From an uncultured Bacteroidota bacterium (lineage in GTDB: Bacteria > Bacteroidota > Bacteroidia > Chitinophagales > Chitinophagaceae), in NCBI GenBank assembly GCA_903906365.1, contig CAIVKC010000066.1, forward strand, positions 1-55,741: a stretch of DNA of 55,741 nucleotides, read 5' to 3'. The position numbers and the translations under genes are program-made. The notes under the pieces are model-generated. The model ran no database searches and was not told the DNA's origin. It saw nothing but the letters and a program-made list of their open reading frames with translations. Each line of letters starts with the position of its first letter. Within the stretch, counting starts at the first letter, position 1. Of the stretch, positions 11,301 through 19,646 are shown in pieces.

Positions 11301-13612
11301 GAGCAGGCAAAAACCGACTTACATACAATATAATAAGTACCTGCAATTGTAAAATTGGGAGTATATGAAGTGCCCGTCGCACCTGTGATCAGCGTGCTGT
11401 AGGGTCCTGCTGCACTGGTGCCATAATACCACTGTCTGGAGCTAGCGGCAGACTGTTCGGTTACGGCAAGGACCGTTCCGTTGACACCCGCTGTAATACT
11501 TTGGTTTGAAGAGGGCGCCACACTATTGCTGGCATAATTGATGACAATACTGCTGCTGGCTGTCCCGTTAACAGCGGGGCTGCTGGAGATAACACGAACC
11601 AGGTAACCTGAGCCGGTAGCGGTGGAAGCAGGTATGGTTCCGGAAATGGTTCCGCTGTTTAAATTAGAAACGGTTGTTCCCAGTGTTACCGGTGAAGCAA
11701 ATGATCCGGAAGCATTGGAAAGCTGTGCTGTATAGGTGTTGGAAGCATAGTTTCCGGTGCTGGTAAACGGAACGCTGATACTGGCACCAGTCGCAGCCGT
11801 CACGCAGAAAGGCGAACCACTGATGGTGGGTGCTGCAATGGCAGGGGTGGTTACGTTGATCTGGGTTTGGCTGCTTATAATGGTAGCACAAGAAAACACA
11901 GAAGAGCAAACCACATAATAGGTGCCCGGAGAACTGAAATTGGGCGTATATGAAATGCCCGTCGCACCTCCGATGGTATTAGTGTATGGGCCACCTGAGG
12001 TAGTACTATAATACCACTGCCGGGAAGAAGGGGTAGCCTGTTCGGTGACGGTCAGCGCCGTTCCGTTGGTGGATGTATTAATATTCTGGGTAGTCGTTGG
12101 GCTGACACTGGCAGCAGCATAGTTCACCGTAAGTGTGGTTGGGCTTGTTGCGCCGGTAATGGATGGGTTGCTGCTGATAACGCGTACCAGGTAGCCGCTT
12201 CCGCTTGCTGTGGCAGCGGGGATGGTTCCGGTAATGGTCCCGCTGTTCAAATTAGAACTGATGGTTCCCAGGGTTACCGGGGAAGCAAAAGACCCGCTGG
12301 CATTGGAAAGCTGGGCGGTATATGTATTGGATGAAAATGTTCCTGCGCTCGTAAAAGGCACGGAGATGGAAGCTCCTGCGGAGGCAGTTACACAGTAGGT
12401 TGAGGTTGAGATGGCACTTGTGGTCAAAGTGGGGGAAACAACGATCTGCGTCTGGTTACTTGTTATTGAACCACAGGAAAAGGAAGATACACAAACCACA
12501 TAATAGGTTCCCTGAGAGGCAAAATTGGGCGTATAGGTAGTGCCAGTGGCTCCACTGATTGAATTGGAATAAGGTCCGCCGGAAACCGTACCATAGTACC
12601 ATTGCCGGGAAGCAGGGGTAGACTGCTCTGTTACGGTTAATACCGAGCCATTGGCGGACGCATAGATATTTTGTGTCGTGGATGGGCTGACACTGTTGGC
12701 GGCATAATTTACCGTAAAGGCACTGCTGGCCGTACCGGTAACTGAAGGATTGCTGCTGACCACACGGATTTGGTAGCCCGCACCGGTAGCCGTTGCTGCA
12801 GGAATGGTAACAGGTATATTTCCGCTGTTTGCATTGCTCACGAGGGATCCGATATTGACGGGAGAAGCAAAAGAACCCGATGCATTTGAAAGTTGTGCCG
12901 TATAGGTGTTAGAACTGTAGGTTCCGGTACTGGAAAAAGCCATGCTGAAACTGGAGCCGGCAGAGCCGGTTACACAATAGGAGCTGCTAACAGTGGGCGC
13001 GGCGATGGAGGCCGGGGAAGTGGTGGTTCCTGAAACAGAAAAGGATTTGGCACCAAATTCAACAGAATTTCCGCTGGTATTATAATAGAATACCCGAAAA
13101 TACAAAGTCTGCCCGCTGGTGGCAGTGGAAGAAAATGAGGAGTTCGTGTAGGTGGAACTGCTGGTGCTGATGTTGTTGTTGGATGATCCTATCCGGGTAT
13201 AGGTCGCAAAAGTTGCGCTGGTCGAATAATAGATCTCCAAATAGTCCGGAAGATTTCCCTCATTGGTTTGGGTGGAAAGGCTCACCGAAGTTATGGTCAG
13301 TGAATTTGACCCCGTCGGGGCCACTTCAAACTGAAAATAAGCATTACTGGAACCGGGATTGGAAGAACTGGAAGAGGGCCAGCTGGTGGCATGGAAACCA
13401 TAGGTGCCGCTGGTGGACCCAGTGTTATTAAGGCTCGACCCAAATGTTGGGGAGCTTGAAGTCACACTGCCTGCTAAGGCAGGCGTGTTGCTGCTGGTCA
13501 GTGTCCATGTTGCACTTGCCGACTGGCCAAAACTGGTCTGGCTGAAAGCAAGCAGGAACATGAAAACAAGGACCGCGCTGAGCGTCTTGAAAAAGGGTAA
13601 TAGAGTTTTCAT
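8306..13612 (-). CDS. Giant secreted repeat protein with T9SS C-terminal sorting domain
   Basis: A 1768-residue exported protein. It opens with a signal peptide (MKTLLPFFKTLSAVLVF... ending TSFGQ). After an N-terminal beta-sandwich-like region (about residues 30-200) come three tandem 195-residue Ig-like modules (landmarks YCVT, NTYTAQLSNASGSFASPV, RQWYY, GTYYVVC), then an invasin/Ig-like segment (GTAVTITGTDAYGNAVNGGT) and a long Ser/Thr/Gly-rich short-repeat region. The C-terminal part has the module shared with the first adhesin (LDHVSRCDYWNL, NVSNFSPFALG), an FN3-like domain (TEQEVNSSHFEVERSADG) and a complete type A sorting domain (INIYPNPAREYVNV ... GAYLLQIKGADG). In Bacteroidota this tail directs T9SS export and surface attachment. 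It is an intact paralogue of the interrupted gene at 262-6762. Ligand and role are unknown; adhesion or gliding is an inference. Confidence 0.85.
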   Translation of the reverse strand: MKTLLPFFKTLSAVLVFMFLLAFSQTSFGQSASATWTLTSSNTPALAGSVTSSSPTFGSSLNNTGSTSGTYGFHATSWPSSSSSNPGSSNAYFQFEVAPTGSNSLTITSVSLSTQTNEGNLPDYLEIYYSTSATFATYTRIGSSNNNISTSSSTYTNSSFSSTATSGQTLYFRVFYYNTSGNSVEFGAKSFSVSGTTTSPASIAAPTVSSSYCVTGSAGSSFSMAFSSTGTYSSNTYTAQLSNASGSFASPVNIGSLVSNANSGNIPVTIPAATATGAGYQIRVVSSNPSVTGTASSAFTVNYAANSVSPSTTQNIYASANGSVLTVTEQSTPASRQWYYGTVSGGPYSNSISGATGTTYTPNFASQGTYYVVCVSSFSCGSITSNQTQIVVSPTLTTSAISTSTYCVTASAGASISVPFTSAGTFSSNTYTAQLSNASGSFASPVTLGTISSNLNSGTITGTIPAATASGSGYLVRVISSNPSITGATSPTTLTVNYAAASVSPTTTQNINTSTNGTALTVTEQATPSSRQWYYSTTSGGPYTNTIGGATGISYTPNFSSPGTYYVVCSSVFSCATIISSQTQINVTTPAIAAPTISGSPFCVTAATGASISVPFTSTGNYASNTYTAQLSNASGSFASPVTLGTTVSNLNSGTISGTIPASTATGSGYLVRVISSSPAVNGTASSSIVINYASNSVAPSSNQSITAGVNGTVLAVTEQSAASSRQWYYGTSAAGPYSTLITGATGTSYTPNFTIAGTYYIVCKSVFACSTITSNAVQVTVNPGALATLNISTVSSPQPVDATFTGTAVTITGTDAYGNAVNGGTVNFTTTAGTITPASATLSSTGSVTISNFKVTASGTGKTITATSGAVFVLSNTFTVNGYTSSASDYFRSAGSTDWSSTATWQSSPDGTNWYSSTLVPTSASTSITIQSGHTVSVSSSVGGDAMTINSGGAVNINSGGTLTISNGSGTDLTISGTLNVNAGGTLYNQGSISSTVSTLLINSGATYQHAQDGGSIPTATWNSNSTCLVTGAVSSTISGLSQSFGNFTWNSTGQAFVDDGYGVGVDKGIAIGSLTVNGNFTLNSTGSGLLNISSLTIKGYYSQTGGTLVDFANINTGSTTASMYLAGDFTMSGGWLGSYAAYNSATLNIYFNGTLTQHFSKTGGSIIQTNAFAGTESTNFIVNNGSILDFGTSVLDGAASFTLSSGATLITANTNGIAASGSAGSVQVSGTRTYNASANYTYDGASAQVTGSGLPATLSGKALKIDNVSGVSLSQNTTFNSPDTLFLVTGNFTLSSGGTGMSFNLGSGSSINRDNGNLVLGSPAGSLNLSSMVNVAYTNLGINSTSVTTGLELPSSSSLVGNLTINKPGATITLGAPTFVNGILYLTSGTLTTSSTNLLTLNSGATATVAGAVSGVPQASSPFVNGPLQKIGNQAFIFPVGVAGTGCVPIGISAPANATDAFTAQYFRSSPGLFASSPSLPNPTLGLDHVSRCDYWNLSRVAGTSTINVTGYWNTNNPCAGQASGYYVNDLTTVVLSHYNTSTLAWDKIGRDLVAGTTTTGSVTMNNVSNFSPFALGSNMVDNPLPVVLVNFDAVLNSDKTVKVSWKTEQEVNSSHFEVERSADGVQWNVIGTVQAKGNSPVASNYEFTDASPLSGTDYYRLKIVNLDNAYGYTTVKAVHILTIKGINIYPNPAREYVNVTVGESATDLSVRLINQVGQVLQTGLIKAGAGATLSLPVGNYPKGAYLLQIKGADGSVQTSKVLIMK
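11250..13005 (-). repeat. Three tandem 585-bp (195-residue) Ig-like repeats
   Basis: The second adhesin gene carries three consecutive units. Equivalent positions (for example the caaaccacataata-type segment at 11322, 11907 and 12492) are separated by exactly 585 bp each time. Each unit encodes a YCVT...NTYTAQLSNASGSFASPV...RVISS...NYA domain and a second domain with TEQ...SRQWYY...GTYYVVC. The strict spacing shows that no indel has accumulated between copies. Unit ends are approximate. Confidence 0.85.
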
Positions 13613-14222
13613 TGTTGTACTTTTATGATTAAATAGGTGTTGCTGCGTTAAAACCTTGTTTAACCATAGGAGATCAGGGACGGATTTGTTCAGGGGATAG
13701 GACGCATCCTTGAATCATGCCTTGGGCTGGTGTGCTTTTGCGCACAGCCGGGGCTGTTTGTTGGATGGTACTTGATACATGGAGGTCCGTTCAGGTAGGA
13801 ATAGGGATTTCAGAATTAGTAAGCTTGACTTGGAGGTTGATCGTGAAAACCCTGGTAGGTTTTATGCCCGATCCGGTAAGTATTTAATAAGAATGGATTT
13901 AAGTAAAATATCGTAAGTAATGGAAAATCAAGGAACAACAGGAGGATAATGCTGGATTTGCATATGCTGGTTGTCCGGAAGGGTTGGAGTTCAAAAGGGT
14001 TTACAGAGCAATATTACAAAACATAATTAAGTCTTGCAATAGGGAGTCCAAATAATAAATTTCAACTAGGTTAAATTACCTGAGAGTTTCAATGATTACA
14101 CTTAGTTATTTCCCATAATGACGTGCAATTCAATATTTTTTCTTTTGGCTCATCGGTTTGCCTGAAATCTCAGACCCATTCCCTGAACCGATTTCTAACC
14201 CTGTTTTTTAAAAGATCAACTC
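13613..14222. other. Intergenic region between two minus-strand T9SS cargo genes
   Basis: About 610 bp with no gene, RNA or strong hairpin that I can recognise. It must contain the promoter of the giant gene that starts at 13612 and the 3' end of the transcript from 14223-15371. No clear TAnnTTTG element or T-tailed hairpin is visible. Confidence 0.5.
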
Positions 14223-15371
14223 TTAATTGGCCAGAAAATTCAGGACATAGGATTTGCGGCTGGTCAGTTCCTGGGCGCGAATAAAGTAGATTCCCGCCGC
14301 AAGCTTGTGGGCAAATACCAGGCGGCCTGATACGGAATTATTGAAGTAGGCTTGCTGGAGGCGCTCCCCGGATGCCGAATACAGGGTTAATTCCCAATTT
14401 CCTGGAAGTCCTTGATTAAAAGATAGATTGACCGCCTCGCTGGCCGGGTTGGGATACAGCCGGATGGCGGGGGAATCACCTGGAAGGGCGATTTCGCGGA
14501 CCACCGAATAAGACTCCCTGCCGGAGCGGTCCATGATTTTCAAACGAAAATAGACCTGGAGGCCTTCCCGGCCGGACAGTGCATAGCGGTAGGAATAATC
14601 TGCCAAATGAGGGAGGGTCTCTGCCGAAGAAAGTACGGTCCATGTCTGGAAGTGCAGACCGTCGGTGCTTTGCTGAATCTCATAGCTGCGCCCCGGCTCC
14701 TCATTGAGGACCGTCCAGTCCAGCCGGATGGAACCCGGCTGATCTAGGGTGGCCTGGAAATCCTTCAGCTCAGCGGACAGCACGAAAGTGTTACAATAAT
14801 AATAGGTGATCGAAAAGCGAATCGTATCGCTGGCGGTCGCACTATAATAATAGGTATTACTGCCCGTCAGGTTGGTATAGGTAATGGGTGTATAAGCGAA
14901 ATCAACCTGGCCGCTGCCCAAAAAACCCGCCATGTTCTGGGTGACACTGTCCGATTTCAGGTACTGGCTCATAATGGGAGCCGGCACCCTGGAAACACTG
15001 TTGCCCGGATTGAGCGGATAGGAACCCAGCGGCACGGTATTGATGTCGGTAAAGGGGGTGGAAAGCGTAGTGCTGGAAAAATGGTCGTACCTGCCTACCG
15101 ACACAGAGAAGGTCCTGGGTACATTTTCCACATTCTGGAGGGTAAACCCGTAATTGACGGAAACCCGGGAATTGATTTTTGCATAAACCAGCGTGCCAGC
15201 GGAGGGATCCATCTGTGGAAGACTGAATACATGGGTATCGTTGCCCGTACCTGCCACCAGGGTATCGTATGTTACACTCTGCAGGGTATTGGTACACTGT
15301 GCCCTGAGTTCGCAGGAAAAATGGAGCATTAGGGCTCCCAGCAGGCACAGGGTTTTCCAAAAGGGTTTCAT
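14223..15371 (-). CDS. Secreted protein with T9SS C-terminal sorting domain
   Basis: A 382-residue protein. The ATG at 15369-15371 is preferred because it starts the signal peptide MKPFWKTLCLLGALMLHF, probably cleaved near LRAQ; an open extension to 15425 adds only polar residues. The middle (about residues 30-210) is a beta-rich domain of no family that I recognise. It is followed by a fibronectin-like module (LDWTVLNEEPGRSYEIQQS ... YRYAL ... YFRLKIMDRSG) and a type A sorting domain (IRLYPNPASEAVNLSF ... GIYFIRAQ). The module plus sorting tail repeats the architecture of the neighbouring cargo genes. Expected to be exported by T9SS and surface-bound or released; no function can be assigned. 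Confidence 0.8.
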   Translation of the reverse strand: MKPFWKTLCLLGALMLHFSCELRAQCTNTLQSVTYDTLVAGTGNDTHVFSLPQMDPSAGTLVYAKINSRVSVNYGFTLQNVENVPRTFSVSVGRYDHFSSTTLSTPFTDINTVPLGSYPLNPGNSVSRVPAPIMSQYLKSDSVTQNMAGFLGSGQVDFAYTPITYTNLTGSNTYYYSATASDTIRFSITYYYCNTFVLSAELKDFQATLDQPGSIRLDWTVLNEEPGRSYEIQQSTDGLHFQTWTVLSSAETLPHLADYSYRYALSGREGLQVYFRLKIMDRSGRESYSVVREIALPGDSPAIRLYPNPASEAVNLSFNQGLPGNWELTLYSASGERLQQAYFNNSVSGRLVFAHKLAAGIYFIRAQELTSRKSYVLNFLAN

Positions 15372-15497
15372 GGTCAAATGATGACTTGGATATTGGATGG
15401 TCTTTTTCTGTCCTATAAACTCCAAAAGGGCCCTCTTTAGTATATCCTGGCCTGCCTATAATACCCTTTTCCCCGGTGGAGCAGCGCTGGGGAAATG

Positions 15498-15542
15498 AAA
15501 ACCCCCTGTAGGCCTCTTTGGATGGACCTACAGGGGGTTTTT
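15498..15542 (-). terminator. Strong hairpin terminator after the gene at 15562-16656
   Basis: AAAACCCCCTGTAGG and CCTACAGGGGGTTTT form a long perfect stem around a 14-base loop, about 20 bp past the stop codon of the gene at 15562-16656. Both ends have A/T runs, so it could stop transcription from either side. The only transcript that needs it here is the minus-strand one. Confidence 0.85.
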
Positions 15543-15561
15543 GATGGTATTTAAAAAATTA

Positions 15562-16656
15562 TCAGCGGTTTACCAGCACCTTAAAGGTCTGCTGGCTGCC
15601 ATCGGCGGCTTTGACCTGCAGCAGGTAAATACCCTGGGGGTAATTATTGACCACAAAGGTATGGGTCGTACCCGCCCCATTGCTGACCAGTTTCTCCTGC
15701 AATACTTCGCCCGTCAGGCTGGTAAGGCGGAGGATCTGATCGGTAGTAATATCATTGCCCAGGGTGACACTTACATAATTTTTAGCGGGATTGGGGAATA
15801 TCCTAACTCCGCGGGCCGGTGAGAGGCTGACAATTTTCACCTCGGAATATACATAGCGGCCGTCGCGGTCTGCAAACAGGATACGGTAATAGTTTACGCC
15901 TCCCATCGGGGACAGGTCGCTGAATGAATAGTTGACCGGTGCATTGGACACGCCCCTGGCAGCCACCCGGCCAATGGGTTTCCAGACGTTTCCGTCAGCG
16001 GAACGCTGCACGTCAAAATGATCTGAATTCACTTCCTGTTCGGTGGTCCAGCCAAGGGCCACGTTATGGTTGGAAAGCTGTGCGTTGAAATTGGTCATCA
16101 CCACCGGCAGGCTTCCTCCGGAGAACAGGACTACCGGACCGGAAAGTGTCTGGTAGCGGGGAGTGGAAGTTCCGATGATGCTGTTGAAAAGGAACAGGGA
16201 GGGGGAATTGCCGATGATCTTCTGGTAAACGGTATTGAGCAGCGGGCCTGCAAATACACCGTCATAAGTACCTCCGTTGGAAGCATCTATCTTGCTCAGC
16301 GGGTTGTTGAGGATGATGCGGGAAGTGCCGGGCAGTGTATCCATCACAATATTATACCCGGCCGCAAAACTGGTCGCCGGATTGGAATTGTTGATGATAA
16401 TCTGGGAGGGGCTCGATAAATCGTTGCCCACCCTCAATGAGGAACTGCCGGTGAGGGTAATGTGTACATCCAGGGTCACCGTCACATTGGCGTTGATGGT
16501 GATCACGCAATTATTGCAATTGGTGGATGGCTGGGCGCCTGGGGCCCAGGTAATGGGGCTGCTCCAGTTACCGGAATTGGTAGCGGTATACTGCGCCAGC
16601 GCCAGGTTGGTAAGCCCTGATAAGCATAGGGTGGCCAGAAAGTAAAGCTTTTTCAT
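15562..16656 (-). CDS. Secreted G8-like repeat protein with T9SS sorting domain
   Basis: A 364-residue exported protein. A signal peptide (MKKLYFLATLCLSGLTNLALAQ) is followed by a segment like those at the start of many Bacteroidota surface proteins (SGNWSSPITWAPGAQPS, then ITINANVTVTLD). This resembles a G8 or short beta-helix domain and covers about residues 22-190. The second half has an FN3-like module with the intact TEQEVNSDHFDVQRSADG motif, then a type A sorting domain (VRIFPNPAKNYVSVTLGN ... GIYLLQVKAADG). The intact TEQE motif here is one of two local references showing that the TAA at 262 in the first giant gene replaces a Glu codon. Last of four T9SS cargo genes in a row on this strand; own terminator at 15498-15542. 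Confidence 0.82.
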   Translation of the reverse strand: MKKLYFLATLCLSGLTNLALAQYTATNSGNWSSPITWAPGAQPSTNCNNCVITINANVTVTLDVHITLTGSSSLRVGNDLSSPSQIIINNSNPATSFAAGYNIVMDTLPGTSRIILNNPLSKIDASNGGTYDGVFAGPLLNTVYQKIIGNSPSLFLFNSIIGTSTPRYQTLSGPVVLFSGGSLPVVMTNFNAQLSNHNVALGWTTEQEVNSDHFDVQRSADGNVWKPIGRVAARGVSNAPVNYSFSDLSPMGGVNYYRILFADRDGRYVYSEVKIVSLSPARGVRIFPNPAKNYVSVTLGNDITTDQILRLTSLTGEVLQEKLVSNGAGTTHTFVVNNYPQGIYLLQVKAADGSQQTFKVLVNR

Positions 16657-16932
16657 ACTAAATAATTAAATGAATTGAATGTGGTTAAGGTAAACCATAG
16701 ACAATGGATTCGAGAGGAGGTCTTTTTAGTATGGATTTAATTATGAAAATCAGGAATTGCCTGAGGCAAATGATCATTCACAATAAACAGAGGCAGCTTT
16801 TTAAATAGGATGGATGAAGCGGGAATAAGAATTGGTGTAGTAAAATTAATTAAAGAATCCGGTTTGTCAACATTTTTTTGAAAAAATGTGAACAACCCCG
16901 GGGTCTGGGTAGAAACGGAATACCCTGCCCGG

Positions 16933-17667
16933 CTATTCGGGTTCGGTTTCCAGTTTATTGAGTCCCAGCTTATCGATGGCGACCTGGGCCGCAATCTGGC
17001 TGGCATCCTTTTTATTATAGGCTTTTCCTTGGGCCAGTATTTCGCCATCCACGATGGCGCCTACCGTAAAAAGACGCCGGCCCGCCTCCATATGTTCATC
17101 GAGGGTTTCAAATTCCAGGTTCTTGCCGTTTTTATTGGCCCAGCCATAGAGTTTGTTTTTATGGTTGATTTCCAGGTTCTCCAGATCATCCATAAACAGG
17201 TAGGGCTGGATCACCCTTTCCATGACCCATTTACGGGTCTTGTCATATCCTTTGTCCAGGTACACCGCTCCCACCACCGCTTCCAGGGTGTTGCCGAATA
17301 TCTGACTCATCTTTAATGAGTTATCGAATTTATTGAAGTAGCTGATTTTTCGCAGTCCCATTTTCAGGGCGATGTCGTTGAGCTGGTTGCGGTTGACCAT
17401 TTTAGAGCGCATCTCTGTGAGGAACCCTTCTTCCCGGTAGGGATATTTCTTGAACAGGAAATCGGCAATGATGGCACTCAGGATGGCATCACCCAGGTAT
17501 TCCAGCCGCTCATTGTTTTCATCGGAACCCTCCTTTAAGGAACGGTGGGTGAGGGCCGTCTTATATAAGACAGCCTTGCCGGGCGCAAAGCCCAGCACGT
17601 TACGCAGTTGCTTTTTTAAAGATGCCGCCGAGGCATCGCCTTTTATGATTCGTCCCAGTATTCCCAC
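16933..17667 (-). CDS. rnc: Ribonuclease III
   Basis: Cuts double-stranded RNA, with roles in rRNA processing and RNA turnover. The 244 residues fit the family. The signature NERLEYLGDAI is at about residues 52-62 and supplies Glu56 and Asp60, equivalent to E. coli E41 and D45. The second catalytic segment is GNTLEAVVGAVYLDKG at about 125-140, with Glu129 equivalent to E117. The position of E. coli D114 is Asn126 here. From memory, GNxLEA is usual in Bacteroidota, so this is a lineage trait and not decay. A double-stranded-RNA-binding domain covers about residues 166-240 (NKLYGWANKNGKNLEFETL ... KKDASQIAAQVAIDKL). It is the third gene after acpP and fabF, 111 bp beyond fabF, and probably co-transcribed. 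Confidence 0.96.
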   Translation of the reverse strand: MGILGRIIKGDASAASLKKQLRNVLGFAPGKAVLYKTALTHRSLKEGSDENNERLEYLGDAILSAIIADFLFKKYPYREEGFLTEMRSKMVNRNQLNDIALKMGLRKISYFNKFDNSLKMSQIFGNTLEAVVGAVYLDKGYDKTRKWVMERVIQPYLFMDDLENLEINHKNKLYGWANKNGKNLEFETLDEHMEAGRRLFTVGAIVDGEILAQGKAYNKKDASQIAAQVAIDKLGLNKLETEPE

Positions 17668-17778
17668 TTGGAAAAGCTACAATTTTTTTTGGTGAGTAAA
17701 AAACAAATCGGTTCCAACCGGCATATGGCAGTCCGGGTATACAGGAAAAAGGCTGGCAGCACTTAAGGCAAAGGCAGA

Positions 17779-19032
17779 TCAGGCAACAAACTTTTTCACA
17801 ATGACACAGGCATTGTGACCGCCGAATCCAAAGGTATTGCTCAGGGCAGCCTGTACGGTCCGTTTCTGTGGCTTGTCAAAGGTAAAATTGAGCCTGGGGT
17901 CGAGTTCAGGATCATCGGTAAAATGATTGATGGTGGGGGGCACCATATCATGGACCACACTCATGATGCAGGCAACGGCCTCTATGACACCGGCTGCACC
18001 CAGGCAATGGCCGGTCATCGATTTGGTGGAACTGATATTGAGCTCATAGGCATGATCACCAAATACATCCATGATGGCCTTCACTTCGGCTATGTCACCC
18101 AGCGGCGTGGACGTGCCATGGGTATTAATATAGTCGATGTCTGAGGCAGCCATCCCGGCGTCCCGCAGCGCCATATTCATTACATTTTTGGCGCCCAGTC
18201 CCTCCGGATGGGGGGCGGTGATATGATGGGCATCAGCGGTAGCACCGCATCCGGCTATCTCACAATAAATCCGTGCACCCCGGGCCCTGGCATGTTCCAG
18301 TTCCTCGAGCACCAGTACACCGGCGCCTTCTCCCATCACAAAACCATCCCGGTCCCTGTCATAGGGCCTGGAAGCCGTCTTGGGATCGTCATTGCGCTCG
18401 CTCAGGGCTTTCATGGCGTTAAAACCGCCGACGCCTGCCTGGATGATGACACTCTCCGATCCTCCGCTTAATATGATGTCGGCAATACCGAGCCGGATCA
18501 GGTTAAAGGCTTCCATAATGGCATTGGTGGAGGAGGCGCAGGCACTGACCACCGCAAAATTGGGGCCCCGGAAACCATGCCGCATGGAGATATGACCGGC
18601 CGCAATATCGAGGATCATCTTGGGGATAAAGAAAGGGTTGAAACGGGGTGTCCCGTCCCCCTTGGCAAAATTCATCACCTCCTCCTGAAAGGTGGTGATG
18701 CCGCCAATTCCGCTGGCAAATACGACACCAACCCTGTCGGTATTCACATTTTCTTTGGAGATGCCTGCATCTATGACGGCCTCGTCACTGGCTGCCAGGG
18801 CAGTCTGTGTGAAGCGGTCCAGTTTGCGGGCCTCTTTGCGGTCCAGGTATTGCAGCGGGTCAAAATTCTTCAATTCACAGGCAAACCTCGTTTTGAATTT
18901 GGCAGCATCGAACTGGGTAATGACATCGGCCCCGGAAACCCCGCCGAGCAGGCCGTTCCAATAGTCATTCAGATTATTTCCCAATGGCGTAAGCGCGCCA
19001 ATTCCCGTAACGACAACTCTTTTCAATTCCAT
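17779..19032 (-). CDS. fabF: 3-oxoacyl-[acyl-carrier-protein] synthase II
   Basis: Condenses malonyl-ACP with acyl-ACP in the elongation cycle of fatty acid synthesis, in the cytoplasm. The 417 residues match the KAS II family. The catalytic triad is visible: Cys165 in VVSACASSTNAI, His305 in NTHGTSTPLGD and His342 in KSMTGHCLGAAG, with the conserved Lys337. The C-terminal FGFGGHNACVI is also typical. It follows acpP by 103 bp and precedes rnc, the usual acpP-fabF-rnc order of Bacteroidota. Regulation is probably through the promoter at 19397-19429 upstream of acpP. Confidence 0.97.
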   Translation of the reverse strand: MELKRVVVTGIGALTPLGNNLNDYWNGLLGGVSGADVITQFDAAKFKTRFACELKNFDPLQYLDRKEARKLDRFTQTALAASDEAVIDAGISKENVNTDRVGVVFASGIGGITTFQEEVMNFAKGDGTPRFNPFFIPKMILDIAAGHISMRHGFRGPNFAVVSACASSTNAIMEAFNLIRLGIADIILSGGSESVIIQAGVGGFNAMKALSERNDDPKTASRPYDRDRDGFVMGEGAGVLVLEELEHARARGARIYCEIAGCGATADAHHITAPHPEGLGAKNVMNMALRDAGMAASDIDYINTHGTSTPLGDIAEVKAIMDVFGDHAYELNISSTKSMTGHCLGAAGVIEAVACIMSVVHDMVPPTINHFTDDPELDPRLNFTFDKPQKRTVQAALSNTFGFGGHNACVIVKKFVA

Positions 19033-19135
19033 ATGGTTTGCCCGGAAATTTTAAAAGTGATAATCCGCCTTCTTAAGCAGATTGCTTTGGAAAGGCGGAT
19101 CAAACTAATTTTATTGAAGGATCTGTTTTGAACAC

Positions 19136-19372
19136 TTATTTGGCGTGTTCCTCCAGGTATGCTACGGCCTGGCCTACGGTAGTGATGGTCTCAGCCTGCT
19201 CATCAGGGATGGAGATGTTAAATTCCTTTTCGAATTCCATAATTAGTTCCACTGTATCCAGGGAGTCTGCACCCAGATCATTGGTAAAAGAAGCCTCGTT
19301 GGTAACTTCTGCTTCTTCCACACCTAATTTATCAACAATAATTTTTTTTACTCTTGTAGCGATGTCTGACAT
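19136..19372 (-). CDS. acpP: Acyl carrier protein
   Basis: A 78-residue acidic carrier protein that holds growing acyl chains on a 4'-phosphopantetheine arm. The attachment serine is Ser37 in the [10 protein letters not shown] motif. The sequence begins [18 protein letters not shown] and is mostly helical, as in the family. It is the first gene of the acpP-fabF-rnc cluster, with the promoter at 19397-19429 placing transcription about 20 bases before its ATG. Confidence 0.97.
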   Translation of the reverse strand: MSDIATRVKKIIVDKLGVEEAEVTNEASFTNDLGADSLDTVELIMEFEKEFNISIPDEQAETITTVGQAVAYLEEHAK

Positions 19373-19396
19373 TTTTGTAAAGTTTAGTTACGGGTG

Positions 19397-19429
19397 CAAA
19401 AATATATTTTTTCAGTTAAACACAACAAA
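19397..19429 (-). promoter_or_regulatory. Bacteroidota-type promoter of acpP-fabF-rnc
   Basis: On the minus strand the -7 box TATTTTTG (19397-19404) matches TAnnTTTG. A TTTG lies 21 bases upstream (19426-19429), with a TTG immediately downstream of it (19423-19425), 18 bases from the -7 box. Spacing and sequence fit the housekeeping promoter of this phylum. The expected start site, near 19390, leaves a leader of about 20 bases before the acpP ATG. Confidence 0.65.
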
Positions 19430-19646
19430 CATGGCATTTTTAATTTTTTGGTCAAATTTTGATTTAGTCAAAACTTTGTAGTATAAGCACACCGGCTCCC
19501 CGGACAGAGGGCATCGTCCCCCCCAGGGAGGGTGTCAGCGCAGGCCCCTTTGGGCTATGAAACCCTACTTTTTTGATTCAAATAGGCGGGGATTGTGTAC
19601 ATTTAAAGATCAGCGGATTCCCCTTTTTATCTAAAAAACGCACAGC

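Noticed and set aside
16870-16889. AT hairpin ACATTTTTT/AAAAAATGT between rnc and the T9SS cargo gene as rnc terminator
   Set aside because: The stem is almost only A-T pairs and has no following T-run beyond the stem itself, so its strength as a terminator is doubtful.
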